Below are positions 11,659 to 25,500 of a DNA stretch of 64,000 nucleotides, one piece after another. The DNA is from Rhizaria sp. SCN 62-66 (Eukaryota; Rhizaria, unplaced). A program made the position numbers and the translations under genes. The stretch spans positions 18,599 through 82,598 of the forward strand of contig MEDY01000107.1 in the NCBI GenBank assembly GCA_001724265.1. Reading direction: 5' to 3'. Numbering within the stretch: position 1 is the first letter of the stretch; every line of letters begins with the position of its first letter. The notes beneath the pieces are model-generated. The model saw nothing but the letters and a program-made list of their open reading frames with translations, was not told the DNA's origin and ran no database searches.

Positions 11659-12434
11659 GGAGGAAGGAGGCAGCGATGACGGCAGAGAGAGGTGAAGGGG
11701 CGGATGCGGGGTAGGGGGACGCGGGCTGGGAAGGCTATGAGAGACGGGCTTGCGCGATGGTTACGGGCTTAACGCTGGGTTTAAAGGCTGGCAAGAAGGT
11801 GACGAGGCTACAGTGAAGAGATGGTGCAGGCAGGCGAAGGTTTACGTGAGATGGACTATTTTGCAATGGGAGGTGTCACCCTGATTGACTGGACCAAGAT
11901 GAGTTTGAAGTGCAGTTTTGTGGTTTTCCGAACGTCAGCACGCATCACCGCAAAGGCGCAATATATAACGGTGGCGCGATTTTAATGTCATGATATATAA
12001 CGTTCACAGCTCGTTCCTGTGTGGCACTGAACCACTCTCGGCCATTCAGGCTGAATCATCGGCAGGAAAGTAAGCCGCTCTCTTCCCTCCCGATGTGAAT
12101 GAGGCTATTTACCGCGTATTACAGATTCTTTAAAGAATCAAAAGAACATTTGTTGTATGAACAAAGCGGTTGCGTGTATAACTCCCGGTGATATAAGCTG
12201 GCGCGGATGGTATCAAGAGGTGTGCTTCATAATAGGCTGTCCATCGCCCTTACGACTGGTGAGCCGGCTGACCAACCAAAGCTCATAGCCGTTGGGTTGA
12301 CGTAAACTTTGACAAGTTGCACTGAGATCACAGCTCCGTCTTACCACTCAATATTTGGATATATGTACTAACCTGTATATTTTGTTCTCATAATCAATTT
12401 ATAGTTCGATTGGTTTAATCCTTCGCTTCCTGCA
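11659..12434. promoter_or_regulatory. Divergent intergenic region with TATA-like elements, 776 bp
   Basis: This spacer must contain the promoters of the EDR2-domain gene (-) and the coiled-coil gene (+). Two similar TATA-like words, atatataacg at 11961-11970 and 11993-12002, lie about 23 bp apart. Further AT-rich words precede the + gene at about 12350-12415. Promoter function is inferred from position and composition only. Confidence 0.35.
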
Positions 12435-15400
12435 ATGGACGAGGATTTCGAGCTTGACCAAGCTCTCCAAGACTTGGTCGATGTTAACATCGCCGATGAC
12501 ATCTCCGCGCGTTCATAGGCCCTGCCCCATTTGCGCTCGGCTGCCCGCACCCGGCTAAGCGACACAGCGGATGCGCTGTTTGATGACTCTTCGTCTGCCC
12601 CTTCCTCGGCCCGTGACGGTCTCTCCTCCACTAACGCTTATGCCACCTACCCAGCCGCCGCCAGTGCTGCGCTACGGGACCAACACGACGCCCTCGTACA
12701 GTCTTACGCGTCATCCGCCTGGAACGACACCGGTGACTTGCATATCGCTTTTGCCGGAGCCCCTGCGCTTCAGTTCGCGTCCGCTGCTCCGGCATACAAC
12801 GCAGCGCCCCATGTCCCGATCTCTGCAGTTACTGCGACCGCAACTGACAAGCGCGCTGCGCTCATTGCCAGCGCGAGCGCGGCGCTCGGCCGGCCCGCGG
12901 CAACCTTTGGGCCGCTGCTGCCCCCCGCAGCTACCGGCTATGCCCACAATCACGGCAACGCACAAGGGCCGCAGCAGCAGCAGCTTACAAGCTCCAGCTC
13001 TCAAGCTGTGTCGCAAAAGCAACCACAACAACAGCAGACTGCTGCCACGGTGAGCAGCTACAGTGTACCACGCGAAGCACACACAGTCGCATCTGCTTTA
13101 CGCGGCGCTGCACCACCCCGCGCCCAATCGCGACAGCAACAGCTACAGCTACAACAACAACAGCAGCAGCAGAAACACGCACTGCCCTCTCGTGGCCCGA
13201 CGACAGCTGCGTCGCACACTTCGAACCCTCTGGGCAAGCGCTCTACCGCGCTGAGCACTGGCACCGGCGGCTCTGCTGCCGCGCGCGCTGCTGAGACCGA
13301 AGCACAGCTCTCCGCCGCGGCCGCCGACGCCGCCGCGGCGCACGCGCGCGCACAGGCCCTCGAAGGCGAACTCGCTGCTCTGCGCGCTGCCGTCGCGGGC
13401 GCGGGCGAACGGCACGCACACGGGCTGGCGGGCGAGCGCGCACGCGCCGCCGCTGCCGAAGCCGCCGTCGCCGCAGCTGTGGCCGCCGCAGACACGCGCG
13501 CCGCCACCGCCGTCGCCGCCGCGGACGCGCGCGCGCACGCCGCGCACTTGGCCGCCGCAGCCGCCGAGGACACCGCGCAGCAGCTGCGGCAGACCGCCGC
13601 GCGCGCCGCCGCCGAGGCCGCGGACAAGCTCGCCGCCGCGCTGGCGCGGTCTGACACGGCGGAGCGGCGCGTGGCCGCGCTGAGTGCTGAGGCCGCCGCA
13701 GTCAAGACCGCTGCGCGCGCCGCTGCGGCCGCTACGGAGGAGGCGCTCGACGCCAGCCGGGCGGACTTCTACGCCCAAGCGCGCGCCGCCAAAGACGCGT
13801 GGGCACGCGAGCGAGCGGAAATGCAATCGTTGCTGTCCGCCGCGGCCGCCGCGAGAGAGGCCGCCGCGGCGCGCGAGAGCGGGCTCGCCGCGCGCGCTCT
13901 GGCCGCTGAGGCCGCACTCGCGCGGATCGAGGCGCTACTCACTGCGGAGACGGACCGCGTGGCGGACCGCGACGCCGCGCTGTTGCGGATGACTGAAGCG
14001 CAGCGCGCACTCGGCGACGACCTGGCGGCGGCGCGCGCGGCCGCGGCGGAGGCCGAGGCGCGGCGCGCAGCGCGCGAACGCGAGCTCTGTGCGCGCGCTT
14101 TGGCTCTGGAGACTGCGCTGGAGCAGGCGAACCGCCGCGCCGACGCTGCTGTCGCGGTTGCTGAGGCTGCGGCCACCGCGGTTGAGGTCGAGCGGGAACG
14201 CGCAGCCAAGAGCGCGCTCGTCAGTGCAAGTGCGAATGGCTGTGTGGAGGAGGAGGACGCACTGGCGACCGCTCTCAACCCCAAGCGCACGCCCACGGTT
14301 GCTGCGGCAGTCACGGGTGTCATGGGTACCGCGGGTACGGACGCCGCGCAGTGGGGCGGCTGGACTCCGCATAACCGTTTTGCACTCAGTGGCACCGACG
14401 GCGCGTGCCGCTGCCCCGCTGCAGTCGCTGCTGCCGCTGCTGCTACAGCGCCTTCTATTCCCACAAGGCCTACACCAGAGACTGTATCAGTTGCAGTGCA
14501 GACCGCCCCGTCCCTGGCTGACCCCTCCGTCGGCGCCGCTGAGGCCGACGGCGCCGAGCCCTCGCAAGAGCAGCTCATGACCGAGCTGTGCCGCGCCGCC
14601 GAAGTCTCAGCCGCCGCGCTCGCCGCCGCGCGCGCCGCCGCCGCCGCCGCGGACCTGCGCGCGCGCGACCTCACGGCCGCGCTTTCTGCCGCCGAGGCCC
14701 GCGCCACCGCCGCCGTCGCCGCCGCGGCCGCCGAGGCCGACGAGCGGGTGCGTGCCCTGCAGACCGAACTCGACGCCACTGCCGCGGCCGCCGCGGAGCA
14801 CCGCGCGCTGGCCGACGCGCGCACAGGGAACATCCAGCGGCGCTTTACCGCGGCCCTCGCCGTCGCTAGCGCGCGCGTGGGCAGTCCGTACGACGCCGCG
14901 CTTGCGCCTGGGGCCGTGGCGGCCGCGGCGGGTGCGGGGGTTGCACTGACGGGCCGCGCGGGCGACGACGTGTGCACGCTGCTCGTGATGCTGTCGGAGC
15001 AGGAGGCCGCGGCGACTGTGAGCGCCGCTCGGGCGGACCGCGCGGTGGCCGCGGAACAAGCGCTGCGGGCGCGGGTGCAGGAGCTGCGCGCTTTGCTCAC
15101 CGCTGCCGCTGCGGCAAAGGGAAGTCAAGCTGCATGCTGCAAGTGCACTGCGGCGGCAGGCAGCCACTCTACTGGCGCGAAGGACCCCGTGTCGGCAGCG
15201 GTCGCTACGACTGAGCTGGAGGTCACCGGCGGCGCGGGTCGCAGTGACGAAGCACTGCTGCTGCGCGCGCAGTTGGTCACGTTATCGACGCGCGTGATGG
15301 CCGCCGACGCGCGAACGGCCGCCGCGAGCGACGAAGCCGCAGACAGCCGCGCCCGCGCCGCTGATTCCGCGACGACCGCAGCCGCCGCCACGGAGCGCGC

Positions 15401-18400
15401 CAACGCGGCGCTGAGCGAGGTCACGCGCGTGTCCGCCGCCAACGCCTCACTTCGGCGCGCGCTAGCGCTGCAGCGCCGCATCTCCGCCCGCGCCACCGCC
15501 TCGAAGCGCCCCGCTAGCACTGTGTGCGCGCCCCCCGCCGCAGCGGCCGCGGCCGCCGCGGTGGCGTCGGTCGAGGACGAGGCCGCCGCGGCCCCGGCCT
15601 GCGAGTGCGGCTGCCGCTGCGCCGCGCACTGTGTCGACGGTCCCGATGATCAAGACACGTGTCGCTGCTGCTGCGCCGCGTTCCTTGTCGAAGCCACGGC
15701 GGCTGCGACTACAGCGAATAATTCAGCTGCTTACGAGGAGCCGAGCTTCGCCCGGCCCAAGTCTGCGCCCTCAACGCCCGCCAAGTCACGGTCCGGTGCC
15801 CAATCTCTGCTCTCACCGAGCGCCAGTGGTCCCCTTGCTGCGGCCGCGGCCGCCGCTGGCGAGGCTGCTGCTCTGCGCGCCGCCGTGGCAGAAGCCGCCG
15901 CGGTGGCCAGCGAAGCGCAGAAGCGCGCGCGCGCGGCGGAGGCCCGCGCGCAGGCCATCTCAGAGGCGTCGCGTGCTGAAAGCGCGCGCGCCGCCGCTGC
16001 ACTGACTGAGGCGCAAGAGAACGCTGCCATGCACAAGAAGCGCGCCGCCGCGGCCGAGAAGCTGCTGCGCATGCGTGAGCTGCGCGTGGCTGCGCTCGAG
16101 GCCGCGGCAGCCAGCGCGAGCGCGAACGCGGGCGCGGGGGACGCTCGGGCCGAGGAACTCGCCCGCAAGCTTAAGACCGCCAAGGAGGACGGCGCGCGCC
16201 ACGCCGCGGCGCTCAAGTCCGTGCGCGAGAAGGCTGCTGCTGCCGAGGCCGTGGCTGAAAGCGCGCGCGCGACTGCGGTGGCCGAGGCTGAGCGCGCTGC
16301 GGCTGCAACGGAACGGCTGAAGCGCGCGCGCGCGGAGCTCGGCTCCAAGGACGCGCAGCTGCAGGGTGCCAAGGAGACCGTGTGCCGGCTGATCGACCTG
16401 TGCGAGGCGCGGTACCTGGACGACCAGGAGTTGGAGCACGACCCCGCGGCCGCCGACGCCGCCACGCGCGCGCTCGCCGCGGGCGCGGTGCCGAACCTCC
16501 CCGCGGCCGTGCCGCACTGCCCCGCCGCGCTCGCTGTGGGTGCTGCTGCTGATTGCGAAGGCGGCCCGACGCTGCGCAGCCGCATCGAGCTGCTGGAGGC
16601 GCGCATGCACGCCACGCACACGCGGCTGCAGCAGCGCACCAAGCAGCTGCGCGCGGCCTACACTGAGCTTCGCGCGCGCGAGCGCCGCGCCCCGCTGGGC
16701 TCCCCCGGCGGGAAGACCTCGATGGAGCTGGCCGGCACACAGTGGAGTCTGAAGCTCGAGGCCGTGCTGCACCGCCTGGGCGCCGTGGTCCCGCCGCTGC
16801 TGCGCGCCGCCGCCGACGCCGCGCGCCGCGTGACGGCCGCGCAGGCGCTGTGCGTGCTGCGCGCGGTCGCAGAGCATCAATGCGCGCGCATGGTGCCCGT
16901 GCAGCGCCAGCTCGAGGCTGCGCTCGCGGGCGCCGTCGACGCCGGCGTGCTGCCGCCGGACTCGCCGCTGCTCGCGCAGGTGCTGGGCTCGCTGGCGCCG
17001 GGCGCCGCAGAGGACGGCGCGCGCCAGGGCGGACAACTGTCACTCGTTGCACGCGCGCTTTCAGAGGCGGAGACCGCGTTCGCCCGTGTTAGCACTGACC
17101 CCGCGCAGTGGTGCGCTCTCGCCACTGCACACTCTAACAGCGAGGCTGAGACTGTGGGTGCGGAGACGAGCGCGCTTGAGGGCGAGCTCAAAGCGTTTTC
17201 GCACCAACTGCTCGCCGCCGTGCTCCCCAACTCTCAGTCGCAAGCGCAGGCGCAGGCAATGACGGCAGAGACGCTGCCGTTGTCCGCCGCGGGCGAGGCG
17301 CTGTTGTCGCGCGTGTTGTCCCCGTCCGCTGCGCTGACGGCGGCTTTCTCCGCGCTTGCCGCGCCGCCGGACGAGTTTCTGCCCGCCGAGGACGACGCCG
17401 CGACTGAGATGCGGCTGCTGGCGCCGTCGCTGCGCGACCGCGCGCTGACGCAGGCCGAGGTCGAGGCCACGCCGCTGCTACAGCGCCGTCACTGGGCGCT
17501 CATTGCATCCCGCGCCGTGCGCGCTGTCTGCACGCCTGTCACGCCTTCTTCCATCACGGACGGCCCCGATAATGGCTCAGAGCCGGCACCGGGCGTGTTC
17601 GGTGCGCTCGTCGGTCTGTGTGACCAACGCTCGGACCTTGAGACGACGCTGGGCTCCGTTGTTGCGGCCGTCGGCATCTGCCAGCACGACCGCGGCACGC
17701 AGTCCGCGCTGGGCGAGCTGCTGACCGCGATCGCTGACGCCAAGCGCGGCCGCGACGCCGCCGAGACCGCCGCCGCTGAGGCCTCTGTCGTGGCCGCTGA
17801 AGCGCGCCGCCGCGCTGTGTGGGCTGTCCGCACCGCAGCCGCCGAGAAGGCCGTGCTCGCGCGCACTGCCAGCAAGCGGCAGGCGTCGGCGGGCCGGCGC
17901 GTGGCGCGCGCGCGCCGGGCGGCGGGGCAGATGCGTTCCGTGCTGCAACGCTGCCAGTGTACTGAGGGACGCAGGCTGTGGCGCGCGCTCGAGCCCTGGG
18001 TGCCCGAGGTCGACGACAGCGCTTCGGAGCCCGACGCTGAGGCTGACTCAGATGCAGAGGCTGATATGCAGTCTGGTGGTGCTGCGGTGACGAGGCTCAC
18101 CGGTGACGCCTAGTCCAAGGACCGCGGCTCCAGCGGCAGCGTCAGCGGTGATGTCGACGCTGAGCTCGAGCCGGAACACATGAGCAGCAGTGTTCACGGG
18201 CTCCGTTACAACGGCCGTCAGCAGCAGCATCAGCAGCAGCAGCAGACTGGGCACGGCCGTGTGGAACATCATTACCGCGGTCAAATGGAGCGCGGCGACT
18301 ATCGCGAGGCGCAGCCGCCTAGTGCCCGCAGTCGTGATCAACAACTGAAGTTCCCTGCGCACGGCCACAGTGAGCGCGGTCTGCGCGGCCGCCCTGCTCA

Positions 18401-19247
18401 TCCAGCACATGGCGAATACGACCACGATCGCAATCGCCACGACTATGACCGCTCTGGCCACGTTCACTGCGCGCGCATCCAACCGTATCGCGACGAGTCG
18501 CCACATGGCGCGTCTCAACACGCCCGCTACACCGGTAACGACAGCAACGGCCGCTATCCTGACGATCACCGCCAACGGTACAATAGCGGCGATGGCCACC
18601 GCGGAGACCGCTCGTACTACGTCGACGATGGCGATAACAACTACTACCCCGGTGACTCTGCCTGTGCACCTGCGGCCGGGTCTGTGTCGGTGTATTGGCC
18701 TCACCCTCCTGCGAACGCAAACACCAGCGGCTCACGCGAGCTCTCGCGTACGTTTGCGACCGACGACGACGAAGAGATTATTGCGCTGATGAACCAACAT
18801 GTCCGTGGGCTCTCCAAGCCCAGCAACGCTGTGAATGTTGCCGCTAGCGGTGGCAACAACACCGGCCAATGTCACGGCAGCGATGGAGGTGACCACGGTG
18901 CGCCGGTGCCTGGCAGACGTGGCTCCCGGGCGGCCGGAGCGACTGGTGCTACCACAGAACCGGAAGTCTCTGTGTCGCTGCTGTCTCGGTTGCGCACGCA
19001 GATGGCGCAGAAACGGGCAGTTGATGCTGAGGCTGATGCTGCACCGCAGACGAAGCCACATGTTGCTAATGCTGCTACTGTGGTAAGCGCTGTTTATGAA
19101 GAGCAGGATGACGATGATATGTCGGAGCCTGAACCGAGTAGGGCCCCCGTTGCGCATATGCGAGCGAATAGTGGTGTTAGCAGTGATAGCAATGGTGTTG
19201 CCAATTATCGCGGAATTCCGCTCGTAATGCCCAGGAGGACACAGTAA
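12435..19247 (+). CDS. Large Ala-rich coiled-coil protein, read through two in-frame TAG codons
   Basis: 2,270 residues if TAG is a sense codon. The start is ATG 12435 (MDEDFELDQALQDLVDVN); TAG occurs at codon 28 (12516-12518) and codon 1893 (18111-18113), and the stop is TAA. Without TAG decoding there is no in-frame ATG for more than 1 kb after the first TAG. Residues ~220-1500 are an Ala/Glu/Arg-rich heptad-like coiled coil (many runs such as AAAEDTAQQLRQTAAR). Glutamine runs lie near nt 12975 and 13130-13170, and a cysteine cluster (CECGCRC ... CRCCC) near nt 15600-15680. The part after the second TAG is polar, rich in His/Arg/Gln/Gly, and acidic at the end. I do not recognise the family. 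A structural or cytoskeletal scaffold is a guess from the coiled coil. Extreme alanine content partly reflects GC-rich DNA. Confidence 0.75.
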
Positions 19248-19563
19248 GGCGATTTATATTATGTTTACATTAGATCTGATTTGAATACATTATTTATCTG
19301 TTTTTAGTCCGCTCTTTGAACTCTCGTTACCCGAACGGATGCATGTCGCCGCACACCACAACTTGAAAAACTAAATTGTGAGGCAAAAAATCATATCATG
19401 AAACTTGATATACGGCATCGAAGTACCACTTATGATGTGTTACATAGAATATTTTTTAACTTGCACCACCACTTTTATTTTGCAATTTAACAACAATTCA
19501 TTTCGTAGGATAGTTGGCTTGAAACAGACCCCTCGTTTTAAACGGGCTTTCCGTTGGGCTCAA
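19248..19563. other. Spacer, 316 bp, between two + strand genes
   Basis: AT-rich; contains the 3' flank of the coiled-coil gene and the promoter/5' UTR of the surface-protein gene. The frame of the next gene's first exon is open upstream from about 19405, with in-frame ATGs near 19430. The later ATG at 19564 is preferred because it starts directly on a signal peptide. Confidence 0.5.
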
Positions 19564-22500
19564 ATGATTCAAATTCTTCATGCAGTGGTGATACCCATTT
19601 GCATCCTGTTATTTCTTGGTGCGTTTACTCTTATATAACCTACTATTGAACCTTAATTTTGATTTAATTGAGGTATCTCACGTTCACCTTCTTTAAAACG
19701 TGTGAATCTGACAGCTTCAAGTGCACTTGCACTTGGAACAGCCCCTGCTCTCGGTGGGAGCTACACAGCCATCACGCCGCACACAGCGAACACAATCAGC
19801 GTGACCAACACCACTGTCACTATTGATGTACTTCCAAGTACCCTTCAAGTTGGCGGCGCAATCTTAGCGTGTGTCCCAGCCGATTGGGTTGTAGCATCGA
19901 CAGGCATCTCATGCATCTCAGCCGTAACAACCGTCGTCATCAACAACACATCATACTTTCAAGACATTGATGGACGACCGTGCCTACGGGCTGTGGTGAC
20001 CAGCTCTTCTGCGCGTGCCGGTGACGCAGTTGCGCTGACGTGCTCCCCTCTGACGACTCCTGCAGGCGAGTCCGCCGCCGCAGTTGCCGCAATCGGTATT
20101 GAGTCCGCTGCTGGGGACTTGCTTTACGTCACTGAAACCGCTCGCATTCCCGCAATTCAAGCTCGCAAATTGCTGCTAAACGCAGCAGCAAATGTAGCTC
20201 ATGCACCTCGTGTTACCGGTAGCGTAGCCGTCGGGGGACTTGTGGTTACGCTAACCTCCGTTGCACCAGAGCTATTAGCATTGGGATCGCAAGTGTTATT
20301 ATCTCTTCCAGTAGCAACAAACACAAGCGTTGGCATCAACATTAACGCTGGTGCGGAATGTGAGCTCACTTTTAACGGTGTATCCGTTGCTGGCACTGTC
20401 AGTACAAACGCAACTGCCCTTCACTTCACAACCTCCATCCCCAACTCAACAAGCACGGCCGGGCCTTTGACGCTAAGTTGCACAGATGCGTTGCTCTTTG
20501 CGCGCACCGCAACGGCGGCAACCACAGTCTCCGTCGCAGCACTTGCACCAGTGTATTCGGCCTCGCGTGGACGTGTTGCGGCAAGGACGAATACCACTGT
20601 GGCTGTGTCAGCGCGTGCGGCGGCTGCGCTGGGCGCGACCAACACAACTATCACACTCGCTGGAACACGCATCGGTGACACAGGTGCATGGGAGCTCAGA
20701 ATTGTACCTATAGGCGCCGCACTACAACCTGGTGATGTAGTGGCTGTTGTGTTTCCTGACGGATACAGTCTAACAAGTGACATCTTGTGTGATGTCTCGA
20801 TTGAAGGTGTTCCTGTCGCTGTAGCACAGCCATCTGTCAATGGTACACGTGCTGAGTTTACAATGTTGCAACCAGTTGGACCAACGGGGACATTGATTCT
20901 TTCTTGTGATGCCGTGACAGCGCCATCGTCACTTGTGGGAACAACGTCGATTGCAGGTAGTGATCACGTGAGCATTAGCGTGCGTTCGTCCACCGGTGGT
21001 GCTATTGGCACAGCAGCAGCAGCAATGCCTGCATTGCGGGCGCAGCAATTAGGAGACAGCAGTGAGGATGCTGCCGAGGGTTTTAACATTAAAGCTGATA
21101 TCCCCATTGTGTTTGCCTTTAACAACCTTGTTGCAGCCGTCAATATAAGTGGCTTTATCCTTGAACCCGGAGCGCGTGTGGGCTTTGATGTCCCAGCAAC
21201 GTTCTTACTTGATTCACCGACTCTACCAACTGCATGTGCTGCAGGAATGCCCCTTCTAACGCCGCTAGGTGTCCTCGACCCTTTAGGTATTCCTGTCCCC
21301 GGCATTACAACCACACTATCCAATGTCAGTAATCGCACACGTATCACGTTTGTCACCGCGGATGGCATTGTGGCATCTCTGTTTGCAGCGCCAACGTTAA
21401 CGCTCGTCTGCGCAAGTGTACGTAATCCGCGAATGTCGATGACAACACGCACGGACTCGATTGTATGGCTTGAGTCACCCACTGGTGGGCTTGTTGCTGA
21501 ACGCAAAAACGTTCGCCTTGCTGCAATTCAGCCAGCGCTTTTTGACCCGCTGCGCACAACAGCTGTACACAGCAACTCTCTTGCTGGTGGTGTAGGCACG
21601 CTGACTATCACGATGGGTGGGTCGCCAATTCCAATCATAGCAGGTGACCAAATTACGATTTCAATGCCGGGAACATGGGCGTTTGGGGCAGGCAGCAGTC
21701 CAACAGTATGTTACGCAATCGGGTCATAGCTTGATATTGCTGTTGGGTCAACTGTATCCACACGCGCCGGCACAGCAAATGCTACAGCTCAGCTTGTTTG
21801 GCAAGCAAGTGCTTCAACTGCGGCAGCACACTATCCCTTTGCGGCCGTATTGCGTGTGCAAATCAAATGCTCCAACGTCCGCTCGCCGGTTGAAGGGGTT
21901 CCAGACGACTGCGACGGATTTGTTGCGCAAACAAATGCAAACGCAATATCGATTGCGTCGTCAGCGTTGATGCGTATCACAAAGATCCGGCCTGGTGCGC
22001 TATCAGTTATTCCTATTGTCGGCACGCTGTCGGTACCATTTCCGACAGCGTTGGGTTCAGTCGACGTTGAACTCTCTGGTTTTGCCCTTTCACTCGCGCG
22101 TGGCGACGTTATTGAACTCACACTTCCGAGCGACTTCACCGCAGAGTCGCCGCGGTGCGCGCTGCTGACACGTTCTGGTGCTGCAGTAGTAAGTGGAACA
22201 ACAACTCAAGCGCAAACAAACAATTCAACAATGTTGCTTAGATTTTCGCTCGACGTCGCCCTCTTTGAGAACTCAACTAATAGCACAGACTTAGTATTGA
22301 GCTGTTCGGGCGTGCGCAATCCGGCGTCTGTCTCCTCTACGCCATCCCCTGCTGTGATGACTGTTCGCACATCCGATGGAACCTCATTGATTTCTGCTAA
22401 TTTAGCAACGAACAGTACCGGGCTTACCTCCATAGCCCAGGCATCCCTGTGCGCATGCAATGCAACTCTTCAGCTACCGTTAACAAACACTGTAACTACA

Positions 22501-25500
22501 CTCGCCACTTTGCTCACAGTTCCTGTTGCACTGATCGGACCCGCCTACATGCTTGAGCTTGTTACGCCTTCTGAACTAACACTCAACTCTGGTGCTGCAA
22601 CCACATGCGTTGCAACGTACACCAATGGCACGTCTATTGCCGGTTCTACTACCGTTGCAGTAGATACGCGCACAATATCATTTTCAGCCACGAAGGCTGC
22701 GAATGGCGCTAATTCAGCGGCTGTCAAACTCTCTTGTGCTCAGGTTCGCACACCTCGTGCAGCAACATCAAACTCGACCGCGTTATCTGCACGTATTGTT
22801 CACAAATCTACTGGAACAATTGTCGGCAATGCAGCCGCTGTTGCGTTAGGGCCAGTATCCGCGGCAACTCTAGGCTACTACACACGCGCGCTTATTCGGT
22901 CCTCTAATTTACCTGCTGCTGTTGGAGACATAACCGCAACTCTTGACTCGTTGTACGTGTCTTTACGAGTCAGTGAGGCGCTAGTATTTGAAGTGCCCAA
23001 CACCTACACAATCTCATCAGGTGGTGCAACATCCTGCGTCCTAAAGCATGCCGGCGTCAATGTAACAGGCAGCACTACTGTAAGCAAGCGAAAGCGGAGA
23101 ATCATGTTTGAGCCATTTACAAACCTTGCAGTGCCCACAGACTCACGTCGCGCAGTAACCGTTCTGTCATGCAACTACATTAGTTCACCGCCAAACCCCG
23201 AGGTAGCGCGTGCAGACGTGCGAGTGTGGACGCAAACAGGAGCGGGTAATATGATCGCGTATACAGAAAGCGCTACGTTACCTGCAGTTGCTGCTCCCGA
23301 GCTTGCGCTTGCTACAGGGTTAGTTTCACTGACCTCAAATCCGCTGCTTGGTACTCGTCTGCTTGTTCGCGCGTCTCCGCTATACTGGCAGTATGTTGAG
23401 GGCTCAATGCTCCGCGTGGTGTTGCCAAGCTCACACTCACTTGGCACTGCGCCATCCTGCTCTGCCACTGTGCATGGGTTAATGGTGCAACCTGTACGCA
23501 CAGCTACGCAGTCAGGTACGTTGTATGTACGTTTCCAGTCCGCACTGACGACGCTCCCTCTTATCCCAACTGTCCTCGAAGTCGCGTGCACAGACGTCAG
23601 CGGGTCTGTTGGTGCAATCGCTGGTGCAACAGTGCAAGGTCTTCGTGAAGATGGTCTGGTTGAGGCTCATGTTGTCTCAACAATCTCGAGCAGTGGACTT
23701 TTGCCCATCGCCGCGCTTGTGCCCTCAACCGCTGAGAGCACCCTTGTGTTTTCAGAAACGTCAAGCATTGTTGGTGGTCTAAGTGGTGGCTTGGACTTGA
23801 TCAGTCTTTTTGGAGATGCTCTGGGGGCGATATTGCCGTCAATTGTGCCTGGCAACATGACTACAGTTGCAACAATGCTCCCTGCTAGCTTCATGGATGA
23901 TGCTGGAGGGCTTGCATGCACCATCAACGGCGTAGCAATCGAAACTGCGGCTGCTGTAGACGGGTTGCTACAACTGTCTGTGCCAGCGGCAGCATTTGAC
24001 GTGTCTGGTGCGCTTCTTAAGTGTGTAACAGCTGATGGTGAAGAGCCGGACTTCAGCACGCTTGATCCGTGGGGTGTGTTTATTATTAGCGCGAACGGCA
24101 CGGTCACACCTATCGGTAGCACATCGCGCGCGCCGTATGTGCGACTTATTGGCGGTGCATATGCCGCAGCTACACATTCAAACGCTGTCACAAGTGGCAC
24201 TGGCGAACTTAATATGCGCATCAAGGCTGTTAACGTTACGCTTGACACAGAGGATCTACTCGTTCTGCATCTACCGCCAGAGCTAAAGCTCTCCTCTTCA
24301 GAGTCAGCTTGTAAAATAACGCATAACGGCATTCGCATGTCTGGGGCATTTACACTTGTAGGCTCGCTGCTGCGCTTCGAGCCTGCCGAGGAAATGCCTC
24401 ACTATGTTGAGCCATTGCGTGACGTGGACTACAACGATGACGGGAGTCGCCGGGCAACAGCAAGTGCCCTTAACATAAGCTCCGCTTATGAAACCGTGAT
24501 CACATGTACTGCTGTGCAGCGCGCACGCGCTGTTCATGGATCACTATCAACAATCGTATTGCAGGCAGTATCATCGGGTGTTGTGATTGCTGAGACACGA
24601 GAAGCAACATTTAACGACCCTGTTGCGATGACTGCAAATACAATGCCAGGTGCAACAGCAGCGTTAATGGTTGTTAGTAACAATACTGCATCAGTGGCAA
24701 ACAATGCTGTAGCGGGTGAACTGCACACTGTTGAGTTTGTTGTCGAAGGTCTACCAACTTCAATCCTTTCAGGTGATCAACTATCTTTGACGCTGCCCCT
24801 AGGGTGGACCTTCTCGCACACATCAACAGAAACGCAGCGCTCGCAGTGTATTGTTGCTACCTCCGTCAATGCCGTGACGGCGTCAAGTAACGCAACTGAA
24901 ACGGATGTAGCACAGGGCGTTGTTACAAGTCGTTTAACTGCGAACAGCATTGTTGTGCAGCTCAACACTACTTTGCGCGAGTCAGCCACAGCAGTGCTGC
25001 GCTGCTCGCTCGTGCGCGCCCCGCCTTTCTCGGCTGTCGAAGACACAGCGGGTGCCGTGAGCTTTTTAGTCGCTGACGGTGCGAGTCGCGCTGTCATGGT
25101 TTACGGCTCTGGTGTCGCTCGTGTACCACGCGTTCTTGCGCCGCCCTTTTTGGCTCCCTTGCAGATCTCACTTGAAAATGAACAAAACCCGGGATCGGTT
25201 GGCAATGTCAAAGCTCGTTTCACAACCCCCACCGCCGTCTTCACGGGTGACTATCTTGTCATTGAGCTACCTGGTGCATGGAGCCAGTCAACGTCACAAG
25301 AGCAGCCGGTTTATTGCTCAGTGGATAGTGCCGATACAAGTGCGACAACGACAGTATCCGCGTACACAAATATTGCAAGTAGTGCAAATACTTCCCTGTT
25401 GGTTGCAGTCTACATTCCAACGCCGCTTTCCTCGAACGCTGAACATGTCGTTCTTTGCGCAGAGCTTCAACGACCCAATGTGTCGCTTGTCGGTGGACAC

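Noticed and set aside
6456-11925. A 16-bp word (tttgaagtgcagtttt) shared between the spacers near 6456 and 11906
   Set aside because: One chance 16-mer match is expected at about this frequency in 64 kb; no further copies seen.
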